Positions 34,046 to 43,371 of a stretch of 64,000 nt of DNA are shown piece after piece (position 1 is the stretch's first letter; every line of letters begins with the position of its first letter). Both the position numbers and the translations under genes were made by a program. The stretch is from Fibrobacter sp. UWB2. GTDB taxonomy: Bacteria > Fibrobacterota > Fibrobacteria > Fibrobacterales > Fibrobacteraceae. The notes below the pieces were generated by a model. That model was given only the letters and a program-made list of their open reading frames with translations. It ran no database searches and was not told the origin of the DNA. Where the stretch lies: contig NZ_MWQK01000006.1 in NCBI RefSeq assembly GCF_002210425.1, positions 223,152 to 287,151 of the forward strand, written 5' to 3'.

Positions 34046-35278
34046 ATGACTACTAAGAAGATAGAAGACGAAGTCAAGAAGACCGCTACTAAGAAGACGG
34101 CTTCTACAAAAGTTTCTGAAAAGAAGACTGTAGCGAAGAAGGCTACAGCTGCTGCCGACGCTACGGCAAGTGCAGCAACCAAGCAGGTTGCCAAGAAGGC
34201 TACTGCGGAAAAGAAGCAGGCCGCAGAAAAGAAGGTTATTGCAAAGAAGCCAAGTGCGACGGTTGAAAAGGTCGCCGCCAAGACGGCTCCCGCAAAGAAG
34301 ACTGTAAAGGCTAAGGCCGAAAAGGCTGAAAAGCCGGCAACAAAGACTGCTACGAAGACTGCCAAGGTTTCTGCAAAGACGGAAAAGTCTGTTGCCGCCG
34401 CCAAGAAGGTCGTGAAGGCTGCAACGAAGGCCAAGAAGGTCGATATCGAAGTTGTTGAAACTCCGAAGGCAAAGGCCGCTAAGGCCTCCGCTCCGGAAGC
34501 TTTGCCGCAATCCTTCGATGCCGAATACCTCGTGCTCATGCAGAAGGATCCGAACTGGATGCAAGCCTTCTGGGAAGTTTCTGAAGAACGCATCAAGGCC
34601 GCCAAGAAGGGCAAGGGCAAGCTCGTGCTCCGCCTGTTCGACATCTCGAACGACTTGACCGTGAAGCGCAACAAGAAGCTCAAGTTCCACGATATCGAAG
34701 TTCCGGCAGATGCTCGTAGCTGGTACGTGGAAAACAAGGCTACGCAGAACTGCGCTGCAGCTCTCGGCGTTGTCGCCGCTGGCAAGTTTGAACCGCTCGT
34801 CGAAGCTGGTCCGATGCAGACGTTCACGCTCGAAGGTTCCGAAGTGAATACGGACAACGTATTTGTTCGTGCATCCCTCGGCGGTGCTACTCTCGGTGGC
34901 TTTGGCAGCTCGGGACTCTCTTCGATGTCTGCAAAGAACTGGCTTGAATCGCTTTCGAGTTCTTCGGGCTCTATGTTCTCTGGCGCACTTTCCAGTGCCG
35001 CTCTCAAGAGCAACAAGCTTGAACTCCCGAAGGATTCCGTGAACTACGGCAAGGACTTCTTCTTGTGGGTCAAGACCCGCTTGATCGTCTACGGTGGCAC
35101 GCGTCCGGATGCGCACTTGCAGGTGCGTGGCGAACCGTTCCCGCTCAACCCGGATGGCACCTTCAGCTTTGAAGAAGACCTCCCGGACGTGACGAAGATT
35201 ATCCCTGTCTTTGCTACCGATAAGGATGGCGATTTCCCGACGACAATCGTTCCGATCGTGGTGAAGCGCACGGAATAA
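34046..35278 (+). CDS. DUF4912 protein with histone-H1-like Lys/Ala tail
   Basis: 410 aa. Residues 1 to about 150 are almost entirely Lys, Ala, Thr and Val (KKTA/AKK repeats), like bacterial H1 or Hc1-type tails. From about 158 a DUF4912 domain follows (YLVLMQKDPNWMQAFWEVSEE, then LRLFDIS and RSWYVE). GAAGGAG precedes the ATG. It overlaps the GH57 gene by one base (TAATG), so the two are made together. DUF4912 genes next to GH57 genes occur in other phyla as far as I recall; function unknown, and the basic tail could bind nucleic acid or polyanions. Confidence 0.85.
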   Translation: MTTKKIEDEVKKTATKKTASTKVSEKKTVAKKATAAADATASAATKQVAKKATAEKKQAAEKKVIAKKPSATVEKVAAKTAPAKKTVKAKAEKAEKPATKTATKTAKVSAKTEKSVAAAKKVVKAATKAKKVDIEVVETPKAKAAKASAPEALPQSFDAEYLVLMQKDPNWMQAFWEVSEERIKAAKKGKGKLVLRLFDISNDLTVKRNKKLKFHDIEVPADARSWYVENKATQNCAAALGVVAAGKFEPLVEAGPMQTFTLEGSEVNTDNVFVRASLGGATLGGFGSSGLSSMSAKNWLESLSSSSGSMFSGALSSAALKSNKLELPKDSVNYGKDFFLWVKTRLIVYGGTRPDAHLQVRGEPFPLNPDGTFSFEEDLPDVTKIIPVFATDKDGDFPTTIVPIVVKRTE

Positions 35279-36876
35279 TGGCGAAGCCTGGTCGTGTACA
35301 TCTTTTGCTTCACGCACATTTACCTTTTGTGCGTGAACCCTCTTTTGACCGGTTCTTGGAAGAGAACTGGTTTTTTGAGGCTATGGCGGAGACGTATTTG
35401 CCCATCATCCAGATGCTCAATCGTCTGGAAGAAAAGGGCGTGCCGGGCACTCTCAATTTTAGCGTTTCATCGGCGCTTTTAGCGATGCTAACGGATAAGC
35501 TTTTGCTTACCCGTTTTTCGGCGCATTTGCACAAACAGCTCGAACTGATTGAACGCGAAAAAGTCCGCTTCCAGGGCAATTCCGAGTTTATGGAAGTGGT
35601 GGATTTTTATTACCGCAGGCAGCTTGCTCTCATCAATACATGGGAGCGCGATTGCGGTTGCGAAATTGTCCCTGCGTTAAAGCGCTTGGAGCAGATTGGG
35701 AAAATCAACTTGCTCACGTGCGTGGGGACGCATCCGTTTTTGCCGGCGTACCAGAACGATATTTATGCCATCCGCCTGCAGCTGAAGATTACAGTCCGCG
35801 CGTTTGAAGAAGCTTTTGGCAAAAAGCCTCGCGGGCTGTGGCTTCCGGAATGTGGCTATTTTGAAGGCCTCGACAATATTCTTGCAGAATACGGATTCAA
35901 GTATTTCTTCCTGGAAACGCATGGCGTGCTCTTGGCAAAGCCTGCGCCAAAGTATGGCGTGTTCTCGCCGGTCAAGACTCCGGCTGGGCTTTATTGCATG
36001 GGCCGCGAACAGAGCAGTTCCATGGAAGTCTGGAGCCGCAAAACAGGCTACCCGGGGCATCCGGAATATCGCGAGTTCTTTAAGGACATTGCGCACGAAC
36101 GCGAAAGCGAGTATTTAGGCGATTACTTCTTGGCGGCAGGTGCTCACATTGAAACGGGCCTCAAGTATTACCGCATCACGGGAAGCGAAGACAAGAAGAT
36201 TTATCGCCCGTGGAATGCGTTACGTCTTGTGGAAGACCACGCGCGACTTTTTGTCGCCAATCGCGAAGCGACTGTGTCGAGCTTGCTTCCGAACATGGAT
36301 GGCAATAAGGTCTCGATTCTTTGTCCGTACGATGCAGAACTTTTTGGACACTGGTGGTTCGAAGGTCCGCTGTTCATCGAGAAAATGTTTGAACGCGCGG
36401 CAAGCTCGAGCGTGGTCGAGATGGCTTCTCTTGAAGACTCGATTCGCGAGCCTGCGGATAAAGATGTTCACAAGCCGATTTTCTCGTCTTGGGGCGAGGG
36501 CGGCTTTGGTGAAGTCTGGATGAACGATGAAGTCGCTTTCCAGTACCCGATGTTCTTTAGAATGCGTAAGATGATGGACGATTTGAAGTTGCGCATTTCT
36601 AAAGTTGCAGGGAATGCGCGCAGCTCGAAAAATGCGACCGCAAAACGTTTCTTGGCGCAGATGGCGCGCGAACTCGTGCTGTTCCAGGCTTCGGACTGGG
36701 CGTTTATGATTCATAACAATTCGGCCGCAGATTATGCACGCGCTCGTTTAAACGGGCATTATGAAAATGTCTGTGCTCTTTATAAAGAAGCGGTGAAGGC
36801 TAATCCCGACACTAAATTGCTCAAGAAGCTAGAACAAAAGAATAATTTGTTCCCGTTCATAAGCGAATGTCTGTAA
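35278..36876 (+). CDS. GH57 1,4-alpha-glucan branching-type enzyme
   Basis: 532 aa glycoside hydrolase family 57. LLHAHLPFVRE opens the barrel (motif 1). WLPECGY (Glu about 190) carries the nucleophile and CPYDAELFGHWW (Asp about 351) the acid/base. The size and the AELFGHWW form fit the branching-enzyme subgroup, which moves alpha-1,4 chains into alpha-1,6 branches during glycogen synthesis in the cytoplasm. Amylase or amylopullulanase activity is less likely. It is coupled to the DUF4912 gene. Confidence 0.9.
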   Translation: MAKPGRVHLLLHAHLPFVREPSFDRFLEENWFFEAMAETYLPIIQMLNRLEEKGVPGTLNFSVSSALLAMLTDKLLLTRFSAHLHKQLELIEREKVRFQGNSEFMEVVDFYYRRQLALINTWERDCGCEIVPALKRLEQIGKINLLTCVGTHPFLPAYQNDIYAIRLQLKITVRAFEEAFGKKPRGLWLPECGYFEGLDNILAEYGFKYFFLETHGVLLAKPAPKYGVFSPVKTPAGLYCMGREQSSSMEVWSRKTGYPGHPEYREFFKDIAHERESEYLGDYFLAAGAHIETGLKYYRITGSEDKKIYRPWNALRLVEDHARLFVANREATVSSLLPNMDGNKVSILCPYDAELFGHWWFEGPLFIEKMFERAASSSVVEMASLEDSIREPADKDVHKPIFSSWGEGGFGEVWMNDEVAFQYPMFFRMRKMMDDLKLRISKVAGNARSSKNATAKRFLAQMARELVLFQASDWAFMIHNNSAADYARARLNGHYENVCALYKEAVKANPDTKLLKKLEQKNNLFPFISECL

Positions 36877-36889
36877 TTGACGAGATGGA

Positions 36890-38518
36890 CTAATAAATCA
36901 CCATAAAGCTGGTGGTTTTGCCTTTATTCCCAACGCGGAATCGGTAAATGCCTGGAGCCATCATCTTTTTGACTTGGTCTTCTTGCAGGCAGAAAGATGT
37001 TCCGTCATATTTTTCTTGCGAGACTAAATCACCGCGTCTATTGCGGATTTCGATGAACTTCTTGTCGCGGGGGAGAGGTGCAAAGCAGAGCGAACCTTCG
37101 CGCCACGGAACCGGGAATGCATGCGGTGCGGCGTTGTTATTGACTAACGGGATGCTTTCGGAATCTCCAAAACGGCTGAATACCCATAAAGATGAATCGC
37201 TCGTAGATAGAACGGATGTCAGACTGTCGAGTGTTTTAGAATTTTTAATTCTGTGAAATTCCGCTTTGCCTTCGGTGAACGTAATGATGGATGCTTTACC
37301 GACAAAGTTGTTTAGGTCTGGTTCAACGTAGTTGTTTGGAGCGCGATAAAACATAAAGGACAAACTTTCTATTTGTGGCTTTATGGAATCGACATTGTAA
37401 AAATTTGCTGAAACCCATTTATCTTGGTCATCGCAAATCCAGTCTTTTTTAGAAATGGTATTGCTCCTTTCCCCAGAAAGTGAAAGTCGGACGGCGTAAT
37501 CGTGGAATAAACTGTCTGCGTCTATTTTGTACTTTTTGAGCGCTGCTTCGAGTTGTACTTCAAATGATTTATTGGGGTTCTTTGAATAGTTTTCCCAAAT
37601 GGCCTTGTCGATATCTTTAGCAACGTAATGATATAGATAAAGGAATAAAGTTGAAACTCCGTAGGCTTTATGGGTGTATTGTTTGGTTATGGTCGATAGT
37701 GGAATTCCCATTTCGCTAAAGACATTTGGGAGATAAGAAAAATAATCGTCTATATCGGGATTGGTGATTTCTTCATAGCCTGTGGCAGAGGCTTCAAACC
37801 AGAATGCGGTATTGCTTGCTATTGAGCTTATATAGCGGAGCTGGACGGCATGGTAAAACTCGTGGAAAGAGGTAAGGCGGATGCCTTTAGCCCATTCATC
37901 GGCATATGAAAAACCGTGAGTGCTGTTGTTTAATGTATGCTTTGCTATGGGGTAGATGCAAGTGTCACCATTGCTGTAAATGGTGTCTCGGGCGTTACTA
38001 GAAGTGGCGCTTCCGTAGAAATCATTTTCAAGGAGAATCTCAGTTTTGGTTCCGCTTTCGAGTAGTATTGTTTGCCCGAAACAGGTTGCGCATGAGTAGA
38101 TTCCGTATGGATCACGTACTTGACCGATGTCGAGAATTTCGATGGGGTACAAACCCTCTTTGACATTTTGTTGGTAGTGATAGGTGATTTGGGGACCTTG
38201 AGGCGCACGCATGTTAAGCTGATTGACATAAAGGTTCCATGCGGCTTCCATGTTTGATGCGGTGCTGTCGGCAAAAGCTTTTGTGGTCGCATGAGGGCCG
38301 TTTAGAACGTAGAAAACCTGAACGTGCGGCTTTTCAATGGTGTAGACTGAATCGTAATATTGTTCGTAACTGCATTTTCCGCTACGGTATAATGACGCTG
38401 CGTAGCCGTTTTGTTTGATCTTGTCGCTGTTTAGGAGTGCATTCAGAGTACCGCATTCGCCCTCGTATGCGTGGGCTGCGCAAATGGCAACAGCAAAAAT
38501 TAGTGCTAAGAATCGCAT
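36890..38518 (-). CDS. Secreted metalloprotease, HEFYH type
   Basis: 542 aa from the ATG at 38518, which begins a clear signal peptide (RFLALIFAVAICAAHA); upstream residues belong to the end of the UbiD gene. HEFYHAVQ (about 217) is an HExxH zinc site and FWFEASATGYEE about 20 residues later supplies the third ligand Glu. This layout matches the MXAN_6640-like putative metalloproteases. The last 70 residues (ending GIYRFRVGNKGKTTSFMVIY) look like a small beta-sandwich sorting domain as in type IX secretion. It starts one base after the UbiD gene stop. Confidence 0.8.
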   Translation of the reverse strand: MRFLALIFAVAICAAHAYEGECGTLNALLNSDKIKQNGYAASLYRSGKCSYEQYYDSVYTIEKPHVQVFYVLNGPHATTKAFADSTASNMEAAWNLYVNQLNMRAPQGPQITYHYQQNVKEGLYPIEILDIGQVRDPYGIYSCATCFGQTILLESGTKTEILLENDFYGSATSSNARDTIYSNGDTCIYPIAKHTLNNSTHGFSYADEWAKGIRLTSFHEFYHAVQLRYISSIASNTAFWFEASATGYEEITNPDIDDYFSYLPNVFSEMGIPLSTITKQYTHKAYGVSTLFLYLYHYVAKDIDKAIWENYSKNPNKSFEVQLEAALKKYKIDADSLFHDYAVRLSLSGERSNTISKKDWICDDQDKWVSANFYNVDSIKPQIESLSFMFYRAPNNYVEPDLNNFVGKASIITFTEGKAEFHRIKNSKTLDSLTSVLSTSDSSLWVFSRFGDSESIPLVNNNAAPHAFPVPWREGSLCFAPLPRDKKFIEIRNRRGDLVSQEKYDGTSFCLQEDQVKKMMAPGIYRFRVGNKGKTTSFMVIY

Positions 38519-38519
38519 T

Positions 38520-40397
38520 TTACTGTACTCCGGCTTCTTTGAGGATTTGCTTTGCCTTGGCGGTGATTTCGGCCGGGATGGTGAGCTGTTTTTGGTGCTG
38601 CGGCTTGATGCGGGCATCGATAATCAATGGCGCCTTGCATTTCCAATGCTTGTTTTCGACAGTTTCGTCGAGACCATAAATATCTTGGGCGGGGTCGGAG
38701 CGCGTAAACGTGAGCCAGAGAAAATCGCTCAAGATGTTGTCTGTGCTGAGGGCGCCTTCGTCAATGATGGAAATCCAGGGATAGTTTTCGCGGAATTCCC
38801 AATGGGCGAGGGCATCTTTGAGTTCGCGGAAAGGCTCGATGTTGTTTTCGAGAGTCGCGGGCGTCTCGTTGAAAGATGGACCTTCGATCATGAGCACGCC
38901 GGGTATCACGATGGTTGCTTTCTTGAAACCTTGCGGGAGTGCAAGAGTTTTTAAATCGCTCGGATTGTTGCGGAGCTCGCGAATCTTGGCGCCTGCGGCT
39001 GCAATCACGACTTTGGAACCGTGGTTGAGGCTTGTGCCGGTGTAGTCGAGCGTGTCGATGGTCGTCGCCGTTTGGAAATGCAAATCGCGGTCGAAGTGGA
39101 CTCGTTCAAGAATGTGTCCGAAGAACGCAGGAACGTTGTTTACATCGAGGCGCGCCGCATTTCCGTCTGCGGAGATTCCCGCATCTTCTTTTGCGGCGAT
39201 GAGCAAATACTTTGTTAAACTTGCCTGGTTGAATCCGAGCAGCGCATTTGCCGTCTTTAAAAGTTCCATCGGTTCGCGTTCTTCGGGGCTCACGTATGGC
39301 CGGAATGCTTCTGAACCGAGCGCTAGGCAAAGCGGGTGTACGCCAGCATCATCGACCGCGTGAATCCCGTAAACGCCCGGGAGCGAAGCGGGAACCATCG
39401 GCTTTGTGATTTCATGAATAAACTTGCCAAAGAGCGTATCTTCTTGTGGTGGGCGCCCGACGACCGTGAACGGGAAAATCGCGTTCTTTTTGCAGAGGAC
39501 TTTCTTGACTTTCATGCAAGGGAAATCGTGCTTGCCGGAGTAGTAACCGATGTGGTCGCCAAAAGGACCTTCGGGTTTTAAGTCGGGCTCGAGCTCTCCG
39601 AGAATGCAAAAGTCAGCATCGCTAGAGACAAGGTAACCTTCATGTTCAAAGTAACGGAATCGGCGGTTGCCAAGCATGCCTGCAAACAAGAGTTCCGAGA
39701 GGTTTTCGGGCATGGGCATCACGGCGGCAAACGTGTGCGATGGAGGTCCGCCAATGAAAACGCTCACCTTGAGCGGGCGGCCTTCTTCAATTGCCTTCTG
39801 GTGGTGCCTTGCAATATCGCGCTTGATTTGGTAATGCAATCCGCATTCTTCGTTCGGAATGTATTCATTCCCCGAAATCTGGATGCGGTACATGCCTACG
39901 TTTGTCTGCATGACGCTTGCATTTTCGCTCGGGCGTGTGGCGACTTGCGGGAGCGTGATGAACGCTCCGCCGTCTAGCGGCCAGCTGACCAGCTGTGGCA
40001 AGTCGCTAAGGCCGCATTCTTCGAAGTCCTTGATGCCACCGGAGCGTCTCGGCAAAGAGCTTATTCCGGCAAAACCCGCCTTGAACAATTGCAGCGGGTG
40101 CCTGAATGCGTTCTTGAAAAATTCGACCGGATTTGCCTTGAAATTTACAGCGATTTTCGTCTGCTCAAAGCCTTCACGGAACAGAAAATTGAACCTTTCG
40201 TCGCTTCCGAAAATGTTACAGGCGGCACGGAACTTGCTCCCTTTGACATGTTCAAAAAGGAGTGCTGGGCCACCCTGCCTAAAATTTTCCCTCGCGATTT
40301 CGGCCATTTCCAAATGCGGATCGACTTCGGCGTGAATACGTTTGAGCATTCCCGCTTTTTCCAAATCCAGCAGGGCCTGTTCGAGGGACTTGTACAT
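38520..40397 (-). CDS. UbiD-family decarboxylase
   Basis: 625 aa. GPFGDHIGYYSGKHDFP (about 282-298) and the long SENASVMQTNVGMYR segment match UbiD, whose prenylated-FMN cofactor drives reversible decarboxylation of aromatic or unsaturated acids. With no ubiquinone genes here, a role in menaquinone synthesis is a reasonable guess for an anaerobe. The flavin prenyltransferase partner UbiX is not in the window. The gene lies 4 bases after the SRPBCC-like gene and 1 base before the metalloprotease. Confidence 0.87.
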   Translation of the reverse strand: MYKSLEQALLDLEKAGMLKRIHAEVDPHLEMAEIARENFRQGGPALLFEHVKGSKFRAACNIFGSDERFNFLFREGFEQTKIAVNFKANPVEFFKNAFRHPLQLFKAGFAGISSLPRRSGGIKDFEECGLSDLPQLVSWPLDGGAFITLPQVATRPSENASVMQTNVGMYRIQISGNEYIPNEECGLHYQIKRDIARHHQKAIEEGRPLKVSVFIGGPPSHTFAAVMPMPENLSELLFAGMLGNRRFRYFEHEGYLVSSDADFCILGELEPDLKPEGPFGDHIGYYSGKHDFPCMKVKKVLCKKNAIFPFTVVGRPPQEDTLFGKFIHEITKPMVPASLPGVYGIHAVDDAGVHPLCLALGSEAFRPYVSPEEREPMELLKTANALLGFNQASLTKYLLIAAKEDAGISADGNAARLDVNNVPAFFGHILERVHFDRDLHFQTATTIDTLDYTGTSLNHGSKVVIAAAGAKIRELRNNPSDLKTLALPQGFKKATIVIPGVLMIEGPSFNETPATLENNIEPFRELKDALAHWEFRENYPWISIIDEGALSTDNILSDFLWLTFTRSDPAQDIYGLDETVENKHWKCKAPLIIDARIKPQHQKQLTIPAEITAKAKQILKEAGVQ

Positions 40398-40401
40398 GAT
40401 T

Positions 40402-40914
40402 TTATCCGGCGGTTGCGGACTGATCCAACGCTTCGAAAGCCTGCGTCTTCTTCTTTGCTTCTACAATAGCAATTTGTTCGCGAGCCATTTCTCTAGCCTT
40501 CATGGCGTAAACCAGGCTAGCGCTGTTCATGACAATGGCGAACGTGTCTTCTGCAAAATCCTTGCATCCCTGGAAGGTGAGGTTGTCAAAGCAGGTCGTC
40601 ATGCCTTTAACGGAATCAAACGTGTGAGTTGCCGTAAAGCCACGGAAAGGACCTTCGCCAAGGCGCACGGCGATTTCAACAACGTTGCTCGTCTTGCCCG
40701 GCGTGACCGCTCCAATGATGCCAGTCCAACTTAATTTTCTGAAACCCGCCATAATGGTGTAGCGGATAAACTCGCCAGATTCAATGGTCTTGGGCAATGT
40801 GTAATAGAGTACGGCGTTTGTTCCGACGGATAGAGACATCGGCGCATAGCGCAAGATATCAAGCGTATCCGAAAGCGTGCCGTATTGCCAAGAAGTTTGA
40901 CTGAATTGAACCAT
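40402..40914 (-). CDS. Small protein, possibly SRPBCC fold
   Basis: 170 aa from the ATG at 40914. A start at 40953 adds 13 basic residues that cover the promoter, so I prefer the shorter form. Strands such as LYYTLPKTIESGEFIRYTI, WTGIIG and FRGFTATHTFD with a C-terminal helix suggest a SRPBCC/START-like fold, but this is a weak impression. Six or seven nt separate a TACATT -10 candidate from the ATG. First gene of a three-gene minus-strand unit with the UbiD and metalloprotease genes. Confidence 0.7.
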   Translation of the reverse strand: MVQFSQTSWQYGTLSDTLDILRYAPMSLSVGTNAVLYYTLPKTIESGEFIRYTIMAGFRKLSWTGIIGAVTPGKTSNVVEIAVRLGEGPFRGFTATHTFDSVKGMTTCFDNLTFQGCKDFAEDTFAIVMNSASLVYAMKAREMAREQIAIVEAKKKTQAFEALDQSATAG

Positions 40915-41008
40915 GCCGTATAATGTAGTAAATTTTTTTGTTTTTATACGCATTTCGTTAAATTTTAGGGTTTAATCTGTTATTCCATTTTTTTAAATTG
41001 CGTTGAGC

Positions 41009-42418
41009 ATGAACGAGTTAGATGTTGATAAAAGTTTTTTGAAAAAAAGTACCCTCTTTAATATTTTGGGTACAGTCCTCAAAATTTGCGGCCCGCTTTT
41101 GACCATTATGCTTGCGCGCATCTTTGGCGCAGGCGAATTCGGCATATTTGTCTCGACTCAGGGCCTGTTGCTTACGATTGCTCGTGCCTCGACTCTTGGC
41201 CTGGATATTGGGCTCCGCTGGTATTTGCCTCAGAACAAGCTTCATGGGCGTGTGGCGTACAACGGCATTATGGAATCGTTCTGGATTTCTGTTGCCGTTT
41301 CGTTGTTCATCACGGTGGTGATTATCCTAGGCTCGTTCACGTCGCTTATTTCGGACGAACTCCCGTACTACGCGATTTCGTTGGTGTTCTATTCGGGAAT
41401 GTACGTGCTCAGCAGTTCTTCGGAAGGGAACCGTAAGCCGTGGATCTCTATTTTCATCAATGACTTTGTGATTGCAGTGATGGCGCCGCTCGTGTCGATT
41501 GTGCTCCATTACTTGAATATTCCGCATGCGCTCCCATTTGGCCTTTTGTTCGGACAGGTGATTGGATTTACTTTGCACGCAAAGGCAGTGCGCAAGCAGT
41601 TCAAGACGATGCCGGTGATTCCGCAGGGCCGCGCATCTAAGGAACTGGTGATGTATTCCATTCCGCTTGGCTTGACGGTGTTTGTCGGGAACTTGTTGCA
41701 GCGTTCGACTTTGTGGATGGTTCTGTTCTTCCTCGGGGCAGAGGCTTCTGGCGTTTATGCCTTGATGATGACGCTAGCGAACGGCCTCCAGACGATTCGA
41801 AACGGTTTTAACCCGATTATTACGCCGGTCGTTTCGGGCATGGATGAATCCCGCCTCAAGACGGACTTGAAACCTGTTTATTCGTATTGCGTTTCGATGG
41901 CGACGATGATTCAGGTGATTATTGGATTTTTCATCGTGCTTTTCCCTGAAGAAATCATGTCGATTGCGGGCAAGAGTTACGTGGTGCAGCCGATGGCGCT
42001 TGGCATTTTGCTCTTCTTCCAGCTTGTCGTGACGTTCTTTGGCATGGTGAATACGGTCATCGATGGCATCGGCAAGAGCGTAGTCAACTTGAAGGCGAGC
42101 GTTATCCAGCTTTTAACTTCTGTCGTGGCGGGCTTTATTTTGATCCCGCAATTTGGACTTTTGGGCGCTGCGCTTTCGATGCTGATTTACGGAATCGTCT
42201 CGTCTGTTTATTGCAACGTGTATCTGCTCAAGAGAAGTCTCCAGCCGTATTCTTCCAAGCTTTGGATTGATATCGTGTGGATGGTGCTCTTGCTTGCGCT
42301 TTACATCTTGATTAACGCCCAAGTGGTTACGCTCACGATGGTCGGAAAGATTGCCGTTTACGTGTGCGTGCTGCTCCTGCTTGGGGCGCAGTTCCTGTTC
42401 TACAAGAGAAAATTTTAA
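41009..42418 (+). CDS. Polysaccharide flippase, Wzx/MATE-like
   Basis: 469 aa from the ATG at 41009 (a TTG at 41003 is possible). About 14 membrane segments, with the N-terminal FNILGTVLKICGPLLTIMLARIFGAGEFG typical of the MOP superfamily O-unit flippases. It moves lipid-linked oligosaccharide across the inner membrane. It heads a group of glycosyltransferase genes. Its TAA stop shares a TTAA palindrome with the stop of the convergent GT2 gene. Confidence 0.9.
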   Translation: MNELDVDKSFLKKSTLFNILGTVLKICGPLLTIMLARIFGAGEFGIFVSTQGLLLTIARASTLGLDIGLRWYLPQNKLHGRVAYNGIMESFWISVAVSLFITVVIILGSFTSLISDELPYYAISLVFYSGMYVLSSSSEGNRKPWISIFINDFVIAVMAPLVSIVLHYLNIPHALPFGLLFGQVIGFTLHAKAVRKQFKTMPVIPQGRASKELVMYSIPLGLTVFVGNLLQRSTLWMVLFFLGAEASGVYALMMTLANGLQTIRNGFNPIITPVVSGMDESRLKTDLKPVYSYCVSMATMIQVIIGFFIVLFPEEIMSIAGKSYVVQPMALGILLFFQLVVTFFGMVNTVIDGIGKSVVNLKASVIQLLTSVVAGFILIPQFGLLGAALSMLIYGIVSSVYCNVYLLKRSLQPYSSKLWIDIVWMVLLLALYILINAQVVTLTMVGKIAVYVCVLLLLGAQFLFYKRKF

Positions 42419-43314
42419 AGCGATGCGGTGAACAAGTAGCCGAGAACGGTCTTGAGCGTTCCGGTGAAGTTGCGCCCGTAAATTGTCTTGGATGTTCTCC
42501 ACGCATGGGCGAGGTTCTTGAGACGGTACGAAAGTCTAGAGTTTGTATGGAACTCGATGGCCTTGCGCAAGATTTCCTTGATATCGTGGTCTTTTTTGAG
42601 TTTTTCGTTATGCGACCACATGTACAGCGCAAATTGTGCGAGACGGTTCTTGCGGACTTCTCTTGAATGCCTCTTGTGTGTCACCTGCGAAGAATGCTTG
42701 CGCCATTTTGTCACGACAGTGTCGGTATAGACAAATCGGTTTTCGCCAATGGCGTTTGCGGCAAGGGACCAGTCGTGGGCATATTCGTCGTTTTCGATAG
42801 GGAAGAACCTCTCGACCGCTTTACGGCTGATGAGTTGCGATGCGCCTTGATAAAGATTGAAGGCGTAGCACTGGTAAATGAAACGGTCTTTTTGCGAAGT
42901 CAGGCAATTAGACTGGTACGGCGTCGGGGAAAATTCCTTGAGCGTGGACCCATCTTCGCGGCAACGGACTGTGCGGCCTCCGCAAACGAGATTGTCACCA
43001 ATGGCTTTATGCAAAGTTTCGAGGTGGTTCGGGAGCCACAAATCGTCCTGATCGCTGAATGCGACAAAATCACCTTTGCAAAGCGATACGGCCTTGTTGA
43101 AGTTTTCGCGATAACCTAAGTTTTTCTCGTTCCTGTAAACATGGATTCTCGAATCCTTGCGGGCGTATTCGTCAAGGATTTGGGGCGTGGAATCGGTCGA
43201 AGCGTCATCGCAAATTACGATTTCGAAATCTTGTTCGGTCTGTGCCAGAATCGAGTCCAGCTGTTCCCGAATAAAAGTCTTGCCGTTATATGTCGCCATT
43301 GCAATTGAAATCAT
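42415..43314 (-). CDS. Glycosyltransferase family 2
   Basis: 299 aa from the ATG at 43314; the longer frame is antisense to the GT32 gene and rejected. SIAMATYNGKTFIREQLDSI opens the GT-A fold, CDDASTDST (about 36) binds the nucleotide, and FSDQDDLW (about 88) holds the DxD-type metal site. The enzyme resembles rhamnosyl- or glucosyltransferases of O-antigen clusters. Oriented opposite to the rest of the cluster. TATATT ends 6 nt before the ATG and no Shine-Dalgarno is seen. Confidence 0.88.
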   Translation of the reverse strand: MISIAMATYNGKTFIREQLDSILAQTEQDFEIVICDDASTDSTPQILDEYARKDSRIHVYRNEKNLGYRENFNKAVSLCKGDFVAFSDQDDLWLPNHLETLHKAIGDNLVCGGRTVRCREDGSTLKEFSPTPYQSNCLTSQKDRFIYQCYAFNLYQGASQLISRKAVERFFPIENDEYAHDWSLAANAIGENRFVYTDTVVTKWRKHSSQVTHKRHSREVRKNRLAQFALYMWSHNEKLKKDHDIKEILRKAIEFHTNSRLSYRLKNLAHAWRTSKTIYGRNFTGTLKTVLGYLFTASL

Positions 43315-43320
43315 GACATA

Positions 43321-43326
43321 AATATA
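43321..43326 (-). promoter_or_regulatory. -10 element 6 nt before the GT2 start
   Basis: TATATT on the minus strand; the six bases TATGTC separate it from the ATG. Confidence 0.5.
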
Positions 43327-43359
43327 GCTATTTGGAGTGGCCGAACAGTAGTAATTTTC

Positions 43360-43365
43360 TACATT
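43360..43365 (+). promoter_or_regulatory. -10-like element 6 nt before the GT32 start
   Basis: TACATT followed by ATTTTT and the ATG at 43372; no Shine-Dalgarno. Confidence 0.4.
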
Positions 43366-43371
43366 ATTTTT

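Noticed and set aside
33992..35317. Ala/Ser/Phe-rich antisense ORFs opposite the DUF4912 gene
   Set aside because: They are complements of the Lys/Ala repeat codons, not membrane proteins.
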